NCBI GenBank assembly: GCA_049472395.1
Contig: JBLIRR010000044.1
Coordinates: 1-51,245, forward strand
DNA from: JBLIRR01 sp049472395
Lineage (GTDB): Bacteria; SZUA-182; DTGQ01; JBLIRR01
DNA length: 51,245 nt
Direction of reading: 5' to 3'
The notes beneath the pieces were generated by a model that had not been told where the DNA came from, did no database searches, and worked only from the letters and a program-made list of their open reading frames with translations. The position numbers and the translations under genes are program-made. Shown one piece after another: positions 34,709-44,022 of the stretch. Numbering within the stretch: position 1 is the first letter of the stretch; each line of letters begins with the position of its first letter.

Positions 34709-35854
34709 CTAATTATATACATTCTCAATAACTTTCAGTGTTTCTTTTGCCATATGTACATTAGTAAATCTCTCTAACACTCTTTCCCGACCCCTTTTAC
34801 CCATTTCGATTCTGCGATTATCATCTTTTAAAAGATCGATTATCACCTTTGAAAGTGCATCGGCATTATATGGATCCACTAAAATTCCGCTAATGCCATC
34901 TTCTATTAACTCAGGAACTCCCCCTGTACGACCGGCAATAATGGCCTTCCCACACGCACTTGCCTCGAGGCATACAAAGGGAAAAGCTTCTTTTTTACTA
35001 ATTAGAAGAAATAAATCGCAGATATTATAGTATACGGATAACGTATTATTCGGTATATTGCCAAGAAAATACACTTGTTTGCTACAATTCAATTCCTTAG
35101 CGAGGCGCACAAGTTTATCTCGCTCAGTACCATCGCCGGCAATAAGGAGGATGGATTGCGGCACGACAGCTAAGGATTTTTTAAATGCTGGAAGCACTAT
35201 ATCATGTCCTTTATCTGGCGCTAAACGGGCAACGCAGAGGAGTATCTTCTTGCCGTTAAATCCTAATGCATGGCGCTGCTGCTCGATTTCAGATGCGCTG
35301 AGCATTTTAAATTTTTCTAATGAAATCCCATTATGAATAACTGCTATATGTTCAGGAGCTATAGGCAAATATTCAAGGATAAGTTCCTTGGTGCTGTGAC
35401 TAACTGCGATCAATTTTTGAGCCTCTAAAAAGAGTCGTTTTGTATACTGCGCACGCTCTTCAGTGGAAAAGCCTCTATTGATATCGAAATGATCCCAAAT
35501 CTCTGAACCATGCACTGTAATAATATATCGGTTAAGTAATGGCCAAAACCGCTTCAGTCTTGCCGCATGAAGCTGAGCTACACGATCAACTATCATAAGG
35601 ATATGATAGGGCTTGTTTATAAGAATCAAAAGAAGAGAGATCAAATTTCTTCGAACATTGCGTTGCCAGAAAGGTCTACGGATAACCTTGAACTTTGCTT
35701 CCTTATCAATGATAAAATCCTCATTTCCATATGATGGGGCTACAACAGAAACATTTTGTCCGACTCTTTTTAAAGAATCAGCCAATTCATAAGCATATCT
35801 ACCTGCACCACCATATTGTGGTGGAAATTCATGTGTATAAATTAATATGCGCAA
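34709..35854 (-). CDS. Glycosyltransferase family 4
   Basis: A 381-residue GT-B enzyme. IYTHEFPPQYGGAGRYAYEL is the N-terminal glycine-rich loop, and the C-terminal domain has CVARLAPDKGHDIVLPAF, IAGDGTERDKLVRLA and SKKEAFPFVCLEASACGKAI with the E-x7-E motif. It is a retaining glycosyltransferase for the surface glycan. It lies between the toroid gene and the phosphatase-superfamily gene, all on the minus strand. Confidence 0.92.
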   Translation of the reverse strand: MRILIYTHEFPPQYGGAGRYAYELADSLKRVGQNVSVVAPSYGNEDFIIDKEAKFKVIRRPFWQRNVRRNLISLLLILINKPYHILMIVDRVAQLHAARLKRFWPLLNRYIITVHGSEIWDHFDINRGFSTEERAQYTKRLFLEAQKLIAVSHSTKELILEYLPIAPEHIAVIHNGISLEKFKMLSASEIEQQRHALGFNGKKILLCVARLAPDKGHDIVLPAFKKSLAVVPQSILLIAGDGTERDKLVRLAKELNCSKQVYFLGNIPNNTLSVYYNICDLFLLISKKEAFPFVCLEASACGKAIIAGRTGGVPELIEDGISGILVDPYNADALSKVIIDLLKDDNRRIEMGKRGRERVLERFTNVHMAKETLKVIENVYN

Positions 35855-35926
35855 TTAATTTACGCCTCCCTTTAAAAGTTTATATATTAAACTTAGAAAT
35901 AATCAGTTGTTTCCTGAATCTTTATA

Positions 35927-37648
35927 TTATAGATATCCGAGATCAGTTAATCGCTTTTTAAGCATTTCTTCGTCTTCTTCTGAATACGTATATCCATTGC
36001 TAGAACACTCCTGTCTGTCCTGGGAAATTTTAACGAAATCTATGGGATTATTCTTTATAAACTCCTCTTTAAAAATGCACGTTAAAACCTTGCCATCTAT
36101 ATATTCAGAAATCTTATTTTTTAATAGATAAAGAATAGTGGGCGTGCAGTCAATTATTCGAGCATCTTTTAAATGATAGGCATTCTTAAAATTATTCCCG
36201 TAACAGATTAATAATCCATCTTGTGTATGGGAACCACTTTTTTCATTTTCATTTACAAATATTTCGCTCACGTCCGTGCGAGCTGCAAGTACATATTTGT
36301 TATCTTCTATCTCAAAAATTAGATCTGGGGCTCCCGAAGATTGAGGGCCGGTGTAAATCCTTTCTTTTTCATAAAATTTTACCTTAAGCTTTTTCTTATT
36401 TTCAACATCATGTAAATTATTGATAATATTTATGATTTGCTCTTTTCTTTTTATGTATTCATCATTCTGTTCAACAATACCTTCAGGTTCTCTGCCTTTA
36501 AGATTCAAATAAATAGTATTCTCAGAAGGCCCAAAATAGGCTATTGTCCTTTGCCAGTCAATCTTTTGCCAGATTTGATCCCTCCCAACTAATCTTATCT
36601 TAAGATCATCTTCTAACTTATGTTGTGAACTTAATTTTTTATTTGGAGAAGGATATATATTATTTATAATTTCTTTTGCCTTTCTATAAAGAAAAACATT
36701 ATCATGGAGCCAACCTCTGATTCTATAATGAATTGGGCCTTTCTTATGAGCAGAATTATCGTGAGAAGCTTTATAATATAAGAGGTTATTTTTTTTTAGT
36801 ATATTATGTAATGAAATATATTTATTCAAAGGGCCAAAGCCATGGTCAGACATAATTAATAATGAAGTATTCTCATCCAAATGATTCATATATTCACCAA
36901 TTATTGAATCAAGTTTTTGGAAATATCTAATTATTAATGGCAAAAGCTTTTGTGCTTCGATTGGATTATATTTAGGGTGTTCTGAGTCAATGCAATGCCA
37001 GTAAAAGTGTTGAAGTCTATCTGTGCCTGTAAAAACAACCATGCATAAATCCCAGTCGATGATGCTCATAAGCTGAAAGCTAATTTCTTTTCTCGTTACC
37101 GCACATTGAATTAAATCAGCGAAAAGCTTTTCTTTCTCTTCATCAGAGTAACTTTTGGGATGAACATCAAGAATATATTCTTCCTTTTTTTTTTCAATCA
37201 TGTTGAATAGATCGTTTGGATAAGTGAAGTTAAAATCAGTACTAGGGGTAAGAAGTCCACAGCTAATCATACAACCATTTAATTTAAAGGGTGGATACGT
37301 CATCGGTAAATTAATAATAATTGACTTTTTTTGATTATCTGAAAGTATTTCAAAAATTGTTTTGGCTTTAATATCGCGTGCGCTTACAACTTCTCGTTTG
37401 TAGTTTTTGTCTCGGAAGGGTTTGGCAAATCCAAAAATACCATGTTTGCCCGGATTTACTCCAGTCATGAAAGAACTCCAGGCGGGTGCAGAATTTCGAG
37501 GCAAAGTGGATTCAAGCTCGCCAGATACACCATTATCTACTAGAAATTTTAAATTAGGGAGAAATCCCTGCTCCATCCATGGCTTTATATTCTTGAATGT
37601 TGCTCCATCCAATCCAATTACTATTACCCTCGGTTTATCTCTGGCCAT
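35927..37648 (-). CDS. Alkaline phosphatase-superfamily (type I phosphodiesterase/nucleotide pyrophosphatase-like) enzyme
   Basis: This 573-residue protein begins VIVIGLDGATFKNIKPWMEQ (metal-binding Asp and nucleophile Thr). It then has SAPAWSSFMTGVNPGKHGIF, FTGTDRLQHFYWH and MSDHGFGPLNKY (metal-binding Asp-His), all marks of the alkaline-phosphatase superfamily. It has no signal peptide, so it is probably cytoplasmic. Many members in glycan loci add or remove phosphate or sulfate groups, or phosphoglycerol. The substrate is unknown. Confidence 0.88.
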   Translation of the reverse strand: MARDKPRVIVIGLDGATFKNIKPWMEQGFLPNLKFLVDNGVSGELESTLPRNSAPAWSSFMTGVNPGKHGIFGFAKPFRDKNYKREVVSARDIKAKTIFEILSDNQKKSIIINLPMTYPPFKLNGCMISCGLLTPSTDFNFTYPNDLFNMIEKKKEEYILDVHPKSYSDEEKEKLFADLIQCAVTRKEISFQLMSIIDWDLCMVVFTGTDRLQHFYWHCIDSEHPKYNPIEAQKLLPLIIRYFQKLDSIIGEYMNHLDENTSLLIMSDHGFGPLNKYISLHNILKKNNLLYYKASHDNSAHKKGPIHYRIRGWLHDNVFLYRKAKEIINNIYPSPNKKLSSQHKLEDDLKIRLVGRDQIWQKIDWQRTIAYFGPSENTIYLNLKGREPEGIVEQNDEYIKRKEQIINIINNLHDVENKKKLKVKFYEKERIYTGPQSSGAPDLIFEIEDNKYVLAARTDVSEIFVNENEKSGSHTQDGLLICYGNNFKNAYHLKDARIIDCTPTILYLLKNKISEYIDGKVLTCIFKEEFIKNNPIDFVKISQDRQECSSNGYTYSEEDEEMLKKRLTDLGYL

Positions 37649-37721
37649 TATTTTCTCTAATTATACAATATATAAAAATCATATAAATAAACTATTATAT
37701 ACTGTATTTTTTTATTTTATA

Positions 37722-38459
37722 TTATGTCAATTTATTTAAAATCATAATTAGTTCATTTTTTTTACTTTTTCGTGATCCATTTACATAAGCCCTTAAGCCT
37801 ATCCAGGGAGACTCTCTTTCAAATATCGGCACAAATTTATCTTCAAGCAAAGAGTACACTTCTTTTTTTTTAAGACTATGAGGATGCGCTAAATCTCTTT
37901 TTATTTTCTCTTCAAACACTTCTACAGTTAATATAAAATGTCCCTTTTTCTTTAATACCCGATATATTTCCTCTAATGTTTTTTCGGGATCTGTGGTATG
38001 ATCTAACACATTGGAACAAAAAACTATATCAAAGAAAGAATCAGGAAAGGATATTCTCTCGCCCCTTCCCTGTTGTATTGTTATACCCTCAGGATACTCA
38101 TATAGTTTTTTATATTGATGAGCTAGCGGATCAATACCATACCTTTCTCCATTAATAAAATGGAGCACACTGCTTATACCACATCCAACATCGAGAATTC
38201 TCGTATTATCTTTAATTTTACAATACTTGAATATCTCATCGAAATATCGATATTTTCTCCAATATTCTAAAACACTAGATTTATTATCCCTAAATTTGTT
38301 TGCCCATTCTTTTTGAAATGTTAATTCACTCGTATATTTATTTTGACTAAATGAGAGAATTCTTTTCTTAAATCTTGTTATATTTGTTATAAATCTCCTA
38401 AATATTTCTTCCTTTTCCTTTCTGTTTTTGATTGTTTTTTTTTGGTAAAGACCATTCAT
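37722..38459 (-). CDS. Class I SAM-dependent methyltransferase
   Basis: This 245-residue protein has motif I ILDVGCGISSVLHF (about residues 89-102), the Asp after YGID, and CSNVLDHTTDPEKTLEEIYR, the SAM-binding and motif II regions of class I (Methyltransf_11-like) enzymes. The first 80 residues are Lys/Arg-rich and precede the Rossmann core. Its start overlaps the Wzt gene by 62 bp, which is long. A later non-ATG start is possible. It probably methylates a sugar or glycan terminus. Confidence 0.85.
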   Translation of the reverse strand: MNGLYQKKTIKNRKEKEEIFRRFITNITRFKKRILSFSQNKYTSELTFQKEWANKFRDNKSSVLEYWRKYRYFDEIFKYCKIKDNTRILDVGCGISSVLHFINGERYGIDPLAHQYKKLYEYPEGITIQQGRGERISFPDSFFDIVFCSNVLDHTTDPEKTLEEIYRVLKKKGHFILTVEVFEEKIKRDLAHPHSLKKKEVYSLLEDKFVPIFERESPWIGLRAYVNGSRKSKKNELIMILNKLT

Positions 38460-39645
38460 GTTCTAAATAACACACTCCCCCAACTTTCATTCCACCTTTC
38501 ACATGAAAATGGTAAACCTTAATATGCCTGTCATAAAAGGCAAAAAAACCACCTTGTTTTAGAATATTTGCTCTTAAGATGTAGGAACCCGGAAGTAAAT
38601 TGAGCCATTTAATTAGTAAATTTACATAACCCTCTCCCTCAATAATACCCATCTCGACGCAATCAACATCTGTCCTAATACCAGTAACCATGTCACCATC
38701 GGAGGTGTGAATAGTGACATGGAAAATAGGATTTTCAATTTTTTCTTTAGCATGGAAGTAAATTCTTATATTAATATTTTCCCCCTTTTTAAAGAAATTT
38801 GAAGAATCTTCATTCTGATTAAAGAATTCTATATTGCTGACGATAATTTCCCCACTTCCAATCCTATTATTCTTATTAATGTTAGAAAAAAGAAATTTAG
38901 ATCTAAAAAGATCTATAGCCTCGGCGGGCTTGCCTTTAAAAGCAATTTGACCATTTATTAAAAGAATAGTATTATCGCAGAGTCTTTCAACCTGTTGCAA
39001 TTGATGAGAAACAAATACTATCGTTCTTCCACTATCTATAAATTCTCTAATTTTATCAAAGCATTTAGCCCTGAAATTGATATCTCCAACAGCTAACACT
39101 TCATCTACAAGCAGTATTTCCGGATTACAATTTATAGCTATTGCAAATCCTAATCTTACGAACATCCCACTTGAATAGTACTTAATTGACGTGTCAAGAA
39201 AGTCACCGATATCGGCAAAATCCACGATAGAATCAAATTTCTTATCAAGTTCTTGTTTGCTCATTCCGAGAACGGCTGCGTTAATATAAATATTTTCCCG
39301 TCCGGTTAATTGAGGATGAAAACCCGCCCCTACCGCAATAAGGGCACCAGTTCTTCCATTAATCGTAATTTTCCCTTTATCCGGCCAGAAAATGCCATTG
39401 AGCATTTTTAAAATGGTGGTTTTGCCTGAACCATTAGGGCCTATAATACCCAAAGCCTCCCCTTTTTTAATTTTAAAGGATACATCATCAACCGCCCAAA
39501 ATTCATTTTTTCGTAACTTATTCGAACGTGAGCCCATCCCTATCATATTCCTCATAATATCATGTATTCCATAAAACATAGACATTTTGAGATTTTTACA
39601 AAATTTTTTTGAAACCTTATCGACTTCGATAGCGATGTCTGACAA
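38398..39645 (-). CDS. wzt: ABC transporter ATP-binding protein, polysaccharide export (Wzt-like)
   Basis: This 415-residue protein has Walker A GPNGSGKTT (about residue 68), signature YSSGMFVRLGFA, and Walker B ILLVDEVLAVGD followed by VFVSHQ, as in O-antigen exporters. A C-terminal domain (about 260-400) resembles the Wzt carbohydrate-binding domain that recognises a terminal modification. It starts at TTG 39645 after AAAGGGG (39654-39660). The matching permease is not next to it but 7 kb away on the other strand (46779-47624). Confidence 0.93.
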   Translation of the reverse strand: MSDIAIEVDKVSKKFCKNLKMSMFYGIHDIMRNMIGMGSRSNKLRKNEFWAVDDVSFKIKKGEALGIIGPNGSGKTTILKMLNGIFWPDKGKITINGRTGALIAVGAGFHPQLTGRENIYINAAVLGMSKQELDKKFDSIVDFADIGDFLDTSIKYYSSGMFVRLGFAIAINCNPEILLVDEVLAVGDINFRAKCFDKIREFIDSGRTIVFVSHQLQQVERLCDNTILLINGQIAFKGKPAEAIDLFRSKFLFSNINKNNRIGSGEIIVSNIEFFNQNEDSSNFFKKGENINIRIYFHAKEKIENPIFHVTIHTSDGDMVTGIRTDVDCVEMGIIEGEGYVNLLIKWLNLLPGSYILRANILKQGGFFAFYDRHIKVYHFHVKGGMKVGGVCYLEHEWSLPKKNNQKQKGKGRNI

Positions 39646-39673
39646 AGAATTATCCCCTTTGATTTATCAATAT

Positions 39674-39820
39674 TCATTCCTCTTCTTTGTATCGGTAGAG
39701 AGATTCTAATTCCGTTTTAACTGCTTTTACATAATTTCTATTTTCATACCTCAAATTTTTCTTGGGTATTACTTTGCGATGCGTGTTCTGAATTGCGGTT
39801 ATAAGTATAATTATTTTCAT
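39674..39820 (-). CDS. Possible 48-residue peptide or remnant of a larger gene
   Basis: The reading frame from ATG 39818-39820 gives 48 residues beginning MKIIILITAIQNTH, and ending in a lysine/glutamate-rich helix (ELESLYRYKEEE). Its composition looks coding, more like a C-terminal tail of a lost gene than random DNA. It lies in the 440-bp gap between Wzt and the plus-strand GT2. I see no ribosome binding site and no homologue I know. It could be chance. Confidence 0.25.
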   Translation of the reverse strand: MKIIILITAIQNTHRKVIPKKNLRYENRNYVKAVKTELESLYRYKEEE

Positions 39821-40060
39821 AAGATTTTTCAAGGTTCCTATTATGAATTGAAATTATGGGGTGAAGGTTTATTAATTTGATAATGTTGGGTGATGCTATG
39901 TCTAATTGCCGTTGATAATAATCTGATATTGAATATAGAAGCAAAGAATCGTATAATGCAAAGGTAGGATGAAACACAAAAATATAAAAGGTAAAATCCT
40001 GTTTGTGGTTAAAATACATAGATATAGAAAATAAGCATATAAGCATAAAGGAATAGTCTT
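39821..40060. other. AT-rich gap, no recognisable gene
   Basis: About 240 bp between divergent units. A minus-strand open frame (39744-40046) looks unlike a protein and overlaps the 48-residue frame. No clear promoter or terminator stands out in this AT-rich sequence. Confidence 0.35.
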
Positions 40061-40087
40061 ATAAAAAATCCCAAAATAACAGTATTA

Positions 40088-41071
40088 ATGTCTATATATA
40101 ATGCAGAAAAATACGTTCGTGAGTCAATTGATAGTATCTTAAAGCAGACTCTTCCAGATTTTGAATTTTTAATTATTAATGATGGCTCGGTAGATAGAAC
40201 AGAGGAAATATTATATACGTACGATGATCCAAGAATAAGAATAATCAATAATGAAAGAAACATAGGATTAACTAAGTCACTCAATAAAGGATTACAGCTC
40301 GCACGAGGAGAATATATCGCGCGCATGGATGCTGGGGATATTTCACATCAGGACAGATTATTTTATCAATATAAATTTTTACAAGAAAATACTCAATTTG
40401 GTTTGGTGGGTACATCATTTTATCGTATAAGTGATAGCGGAAATATTATGAATAAAGTGATTGCTGGATCAGATTCTCATCAACTGAAAAATGCGTTACT
40501 TAAAAATAATTGTATTTGTCATGGAGCCAGTATGTTTAGAAAAGATATCTGCATAAAAGTCGGAGGATATAATGAGAGATTAAAATTTGCTCAAGATTAT
40601 GATCTCTTTTCAAAAATCGCTATGGTCTCAAAAATTAGTAATTTAGAAAGAATTCTTTATAAGTGGAGATTTTCTTTTAGTTCATTAACTCATAGAAATT
40701 ATTTATCTCAATATATCAATTCAATAGCCATTGCGCGCTTAAACAAAAAACGGTTTTCTTCTTTTAGTAATGAAATTATTGAGGAGATTAATGACGAGAT
40801 ATTGACATTTCCATTTGTTAAGAGACGAAAAATACTTTCGCAAAGATATTTAACCGAGTTTAAATGGCATATGGCCTGCAAAGAATACAAAAAAGGCATA
40901 CTGTGTTTAGGATATTCTTTTCTGATGTATCCGATAAATAGTAATATCCTTATGCTTGAGTTAAAATATTTTAAGAATAGCTTATTTTTTATAGTAAAGG
41001 TGTTTATCGGTATAATTCTACTTTTTTATTCCATGGTTGTTCTATTAATTGAGCAGATAGCGACAAGCTAA
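40088..41071 (+). CDS. Glycosyltransferase family 2 (start codon uncertain)
   Basis: This 327-residue protein has SIYNAEKYVRESIDSIL, NDGSVDRTEEIL, and the DXD-like MDAGD. The frame from 40049 upstream of ATG 40088 codes NPKITVLMSIYN, whose ITVLMSIYN is the first beta strand of GT2 enzymes. ATG 40088 would remove half of it. No ATG, GTG or TTG lies between the stop at 40046-40048 and 40088, but AAAGGA (40047-40052) is placed for ATA 40061. Either ATA is used, or the start codon was mutated. A C-terminal membrane helix (about 295-320) suggests anchoring to the inner membrane. Confidence 0.85.
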   Translation: MSIYNAEKYVRESIDSILKQTLPDFEFLIINDGSVDRTEEILYTYDDPRIRIINNERNIGLTKSLNKGLQLARGEYIARMDAGDISHQDRLFYQYKFLQENTQFGLVGTSFYRISDSGNIMNKVIAGSDSHQLKNALLKNNCICHGASMFRKDICIKVGGYNERLKFAQDYDLFSKIAMVSKISNLERILYKWRFSFSSLTHRNYLSQYINSIAIARLNKKRFSSFSNEIIEEINDEILTFPFVKRRKILSQRYLTEFKWHMACKEYKKGILCLGYSFLMYPINSNILMLELKYFKNSLFFIVKVFIGIILLFYSMVVLLIEQIATS

Positions 41072-41112
41072 TCATAATTGAATTTATATACTCGAAGGAC
41101 AAACATGATTAC

Positions 41113-42090
41113 TTGAATGGGGATAAATATTTCATTAAGGAGAACATTATTAATTTAAAACAAAATCATTTAACAACTCATCGCAAAGTGTATCCACATG
41201 AGAAAAAATTTAAAAAATTAGTAGAAGTGGCACAAGAAAAGGGATGGTTTAATGCGATTGTTGAATTATATCATGAAGATACAAATATAATAAATTATTC
41301 TGTTAATAAAAGAAGGGCTGATTTTATATATTTACTTCCGACGGATAAAAAAAGTATTATTTTTGATTTTGGTTGTGGCCTCGGGTTAACGACACATATG
41401 TTAGCTGCCAATGCCTATAAAACATATGCAATGGATAATCTTTTTGAACAGGTACAATTTTCATCGCTTCGTGTAAATCAAGAAGGATATAGAAATGTTC
41501 ACTTTGTATGTGGTGGCAATGATGGACGGTTACCTTTCCGTAATAATTTTTTTGATATTATTATTCTGAATTTTGTATTTCAATGGGCAGCATCAAATTA
41601 TAATAATGTCAATCCTCTTTCTTTGCAAAAAAGACTTCTATTCGAAATCAAGCGTGTTTTGAAAAAAGAAGGGACATTATACCTTGGGGTCCCCAATAGA
41701 TTTGCATTAAAATATATTTTAGGCGAACCGGATGAGCATTCTTTTGGCAGTAAATATACAACGGTGCTTCCCTACTTTCTTTCTGATATAATAGTAAAAA
41801 AAAAGTTGGGCCATCATTATACAGCTCGATGTTATTCATATTTTGAATATTCGAGCATGTTAAAAAAGACAGGTTTTAGAAATGTAAAATTTTATGCAAT
41901 AATACCGGATCATAGAAATCCAGAGAGAATTATTCCGTTTGAGTTGTTGAAAAAAAATAGCAAATATAGCATAGCGTTATTTAAAAAAGGTCTTGCTGGA
42001 AATTGTCTTACTTCTTGTTTTTTTAAATACTTGCCAGTTACAATTTCAAAATATTTTGTGTATCACTACGGTATAATTTGTAAATTGTAA
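41113..42090 (+). CDS. Class I SAM-dependent methyltransferase
   Basis: This 325-residue protein has motif I IFDFGCGLGLTTHML (about residue 76), acidic YAMDN after it, and PFRNNFFDIIILNFVFQW (post-I), typical of class I enzymes with a long C-terminal extension (AARCYSYFEYSSMLKKTGF as in Methyltransf_25/11 homologues of glycan loci). The start is uncertain. I used TTG 41113. The ATG at 41105, well placed after GAAGGA, opens a 3-codon frame ending at 41116, while the true frame is open upstream to 41053. Confidence 0.8.
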   Translation: MNGDKYFIKENIINLKQNHLTTHRKVYPHEKKFKKLVEVAQEKGWFNAIVELYHEDTNIINYSVNKRRADFIYLLPTDKKSIIFDFGCGLGLTTHMLAANAYKTYAMDNLFEQVQFSSLRVNQEGYRNVHFVCGGNDGRLPFRNNFFDIIILNFVFQWAASNYNNVNPLSLQKRLLFEIKRVLKKEGTLYLGVPNRFALKYILGEPDEHSFGSKYTTVLPYFLSDIIVKKKLGHHYTARCYSYFEYSSMLKKTGFRNVKFYAIIPDHRNPERIIPFELLKKNSKYSIALFKKGLAGNCLTSCFFKYLPVTISKYFVYHYGIICKL

Positions 42091-42096
42091 AAGGGA

Positions 42097-43017
42097 ATGA
42101 AAAAATCTATTATTGCCAAAATAGCTGAGAGATTAGCGATTAGTCAACCCTATATTATTGAAAGTGGATTTGATTCTTCCAAAGGATGTGTAATTGGATA
42201 TCTATTTAGCAATAAGCTATCAACCCCCAAATTTATAGCAAAGATGGCACGACTTGTAAATACCAGTCACTTGATGACAGAATATAATAATATCAAATTT
42301 ATCATATCTAAAATTAATGATAATGACTTATCAATGAATGTACCTGATATTATTGATTATACAATTATTAATCAACATGAAGTTCTCGTGTTGAAATATA
42401 TTGAGGGGAGTATATTATCAGATGTTTCTTTTAATCTTACGAGAAATACACTAATAAATATAGTATATAGTCTTGGCCATTGGCTGGTCGATCTTTCTAA
42501 AGTAACGTGCCAACCTATGTCAGAGAGTTTTTTTAATAAATTGATTACAATACCTATGAAGAATTTTATAGAGTGTTCCTCACATGATGAGATATTAATA
42601 GTTAAGGTAAAAAAAAGCCTGGAAATATTAGAAGAAAATCATTCGAATTTATTTACAGTATGCTCCCATAGAGATTTTCGGGGAGAAAATATAATTATAA
42701 ATCCAGTAAAAAAAGTATATATAATCGATTGGGAAAGCATGGAAATGAGAGGCTTACCTGCTGTTGACTTTGTGCATTTGTTAATCTCTCTTGGCCTTAT
42801 AGAAAATAAATTTATACTACAGACATTAAACAGGTTTGCTTCAGAAATCGGATTATCGAAAAAAGTTATTGCCAGCCTTTATATAGCCTTTATAGTTGGA
42901 ATATTGCAGGAGAACCTGGTACAAATAAAAAATACAGCACATTTTAAGCAAAGTCATTTGATGAATATTTTATATAAGATGCGGTTAGATTATGATTTCA
43001 GGTTTAGCTTTTCTTAA
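42097..43017 (+). CDS. Aminoglycoside phosphotransferase (APH)-like kinase
   Basis: This 306-residue protein has the kinase catalytic loop CSHRDFRGENIII (the HxDxxxxN motif) and VYIIDWESMEM (the metal-binding D), plus a poorly conserved N-lobe (KFIAKMARL). This is the APH/choline-kinase fold. In a glycan locus it may phosphorylate a sugar or lipid head group rather than an antibiotic. Codons are very AT-rich, like its neighbours. It starts 6 bp after the methyltransferase and ends 8 bp before the next GT2. Confidence 0.85.
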   Translation: MKKSIIAKIAERLAISQPYIIESGFDSSKGCVIGYLFSNKLSTPKFIAKMARLVNTSHLMTEYNNIKFIISKINDNDLSMNVPDIIDYTIINQHEVLVLKYIEGSILSDVSFNLTRNTLINIVYSLGHWLVDLSKVTCQPMSESFFNKLITIPMKNFIECSSHDEILIVKVKKSLEILEENHSNLFTVCSHRDFRGENIIINPVKKVYIIDWESMEMRGLPAVDFVHLLISLGLIENKFILQTLNRFASEIGLSKKVIASLYIAFIVGILQENLVQIKNTAHFKQSHLMNILYKMRLDYDFRFSFS

Positions 43018-43025
43018 ATTCCTTT

Positions 43026-44018
43026 ATGATAATGAAAAAAAATAAATCGAATCTTTCTGAATATCCGTTGGTAAGTGTCATAATTCCCCTTTATAATCAA
43101 AAACAATTTGTTGGGGAAGCCATTGAAAGCATCTTAGAGCAATCATATCCAAATATTGAGATTATTGTTGTCAATGACGGCTCTACAGATGATCCGGGGA
43201 AAATACTAGAGCAATTTTGCGGCAAAATTACCTTAATCAATCAGGAGAATAGAGGGCTGGCGGGGGCAAGAAATACTGGCATCAATAATGCGCATGGGGA
43301 ATATTTCCAATTTCTTGACGCGGATGATTTCCTGCACAGAGATAAAATAAAATTACAGCTTGAGTATTCTGAGATTGAAGAGGATAGTATCTCATATTGT
43401 GAAATAAGTCGATATTATGGGGATAAAAATGCCATTTTTTCTAGGAATGTAGGTAAAATAGAGGACATATTTAGCAGATATTATAATCTTTGGGATTATT
43501 ACCCAACACCTATTCATTCCTTATTATTTAAGAAAGAGACTATCCAAAAATTTGGACTATTCCCTGAGGATTTGAAAGCGAATGAAGATAGGTACTATCT
43601 TGCAAAAATGGCAGCTGCCGGAGTCAAATTTCACTATTTTCCATTTATTGGTGGATATTACAGAATACATCAAAAGAGCATGAATGCGCAAAAAATACAT
43701 ATAATTAATAATTTTATAATATTTTATAAAAAAATTAATAGTGAATTGGGAAATGATATCATTAAAGAAAGATATTCTTACTCAGGTCAACAAATGATGT
43801 CAGCCAATTTGACATACATATATCTTTGCGAAGTTAAGAATGGAACAAGAATAAGAGAATTGAGACAAATAAAAAAAATAATAAAGAATGATATACCGAA
43901 GTTTGAAGTGAAACCAATCCCATCAAGAATAAAAAATTTTAAACGAATAAAGCTTTTTTTGATTTCTCATATAAAAAGATGGATGAGGAAAATAAAATTT
44001 TTAATGAGTTCAAACTAA
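43026..44018 (+). CDS. Glycosyltransferase family 2
   Basis: This 330-residue protein has LVSVIIPLYNQKQFVGEAI, VVNDGSTDDP, ENRGLAGARNTGI and LDADDF (DXD), the standard GT2 elements, with a positively charged C-terminus (KRIKLFLISHIKRWMRKIKF) that may bind the membrane. ATG 43026 or 43032 (ATGATAATG) are both plausible. It ends 4 bp before the convergent PP-loop gene, so the two strands meet here with no terminator space. Confidence 0.92.
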   Translation: MIMKKNKSNLSEYPLVSVIIPLYNQKQFVGEAIESILEQSYPNIEIIVVNDGSTDDPGKILEQFCGKITLINQENRGLAGARNTGINNAHGEYFQFLDADDFLHRDKIKLQLEYSEIEEDSISYCEISRYYGDKNAIFSRNVGKIEDIFSRYYNLWDYYPTPIHSLLFKKETIQKFGLFPEDLKANEDRYYLAKMAAAGVKFHYFPFIGGYYRIHQKSMNAQKIHIINNFIIFYKKINSELGNDIIKERYSYSGQQMMSANLTYIYLCEVKNGTRIRELRQIKKIIKNDIPKFEVKPIPSRIKNFKRIKLFLISHIKRWMRKIKFLMSSN

Positions 44019-44022
44019 AATT

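Noticed and set aside
39744..40046. 100-codon minus-strand frame upstream of Wzt
   Set aside because: It has no protein-like pattern and overlaps a better, though also doubtful, 48-codon frame.
42097..43017. True aminoglycoside-resistance gene
   Set aside because: Only the kinase-fold motifs are shared. The context is glycan synthesis, so a resistance role is not supported.
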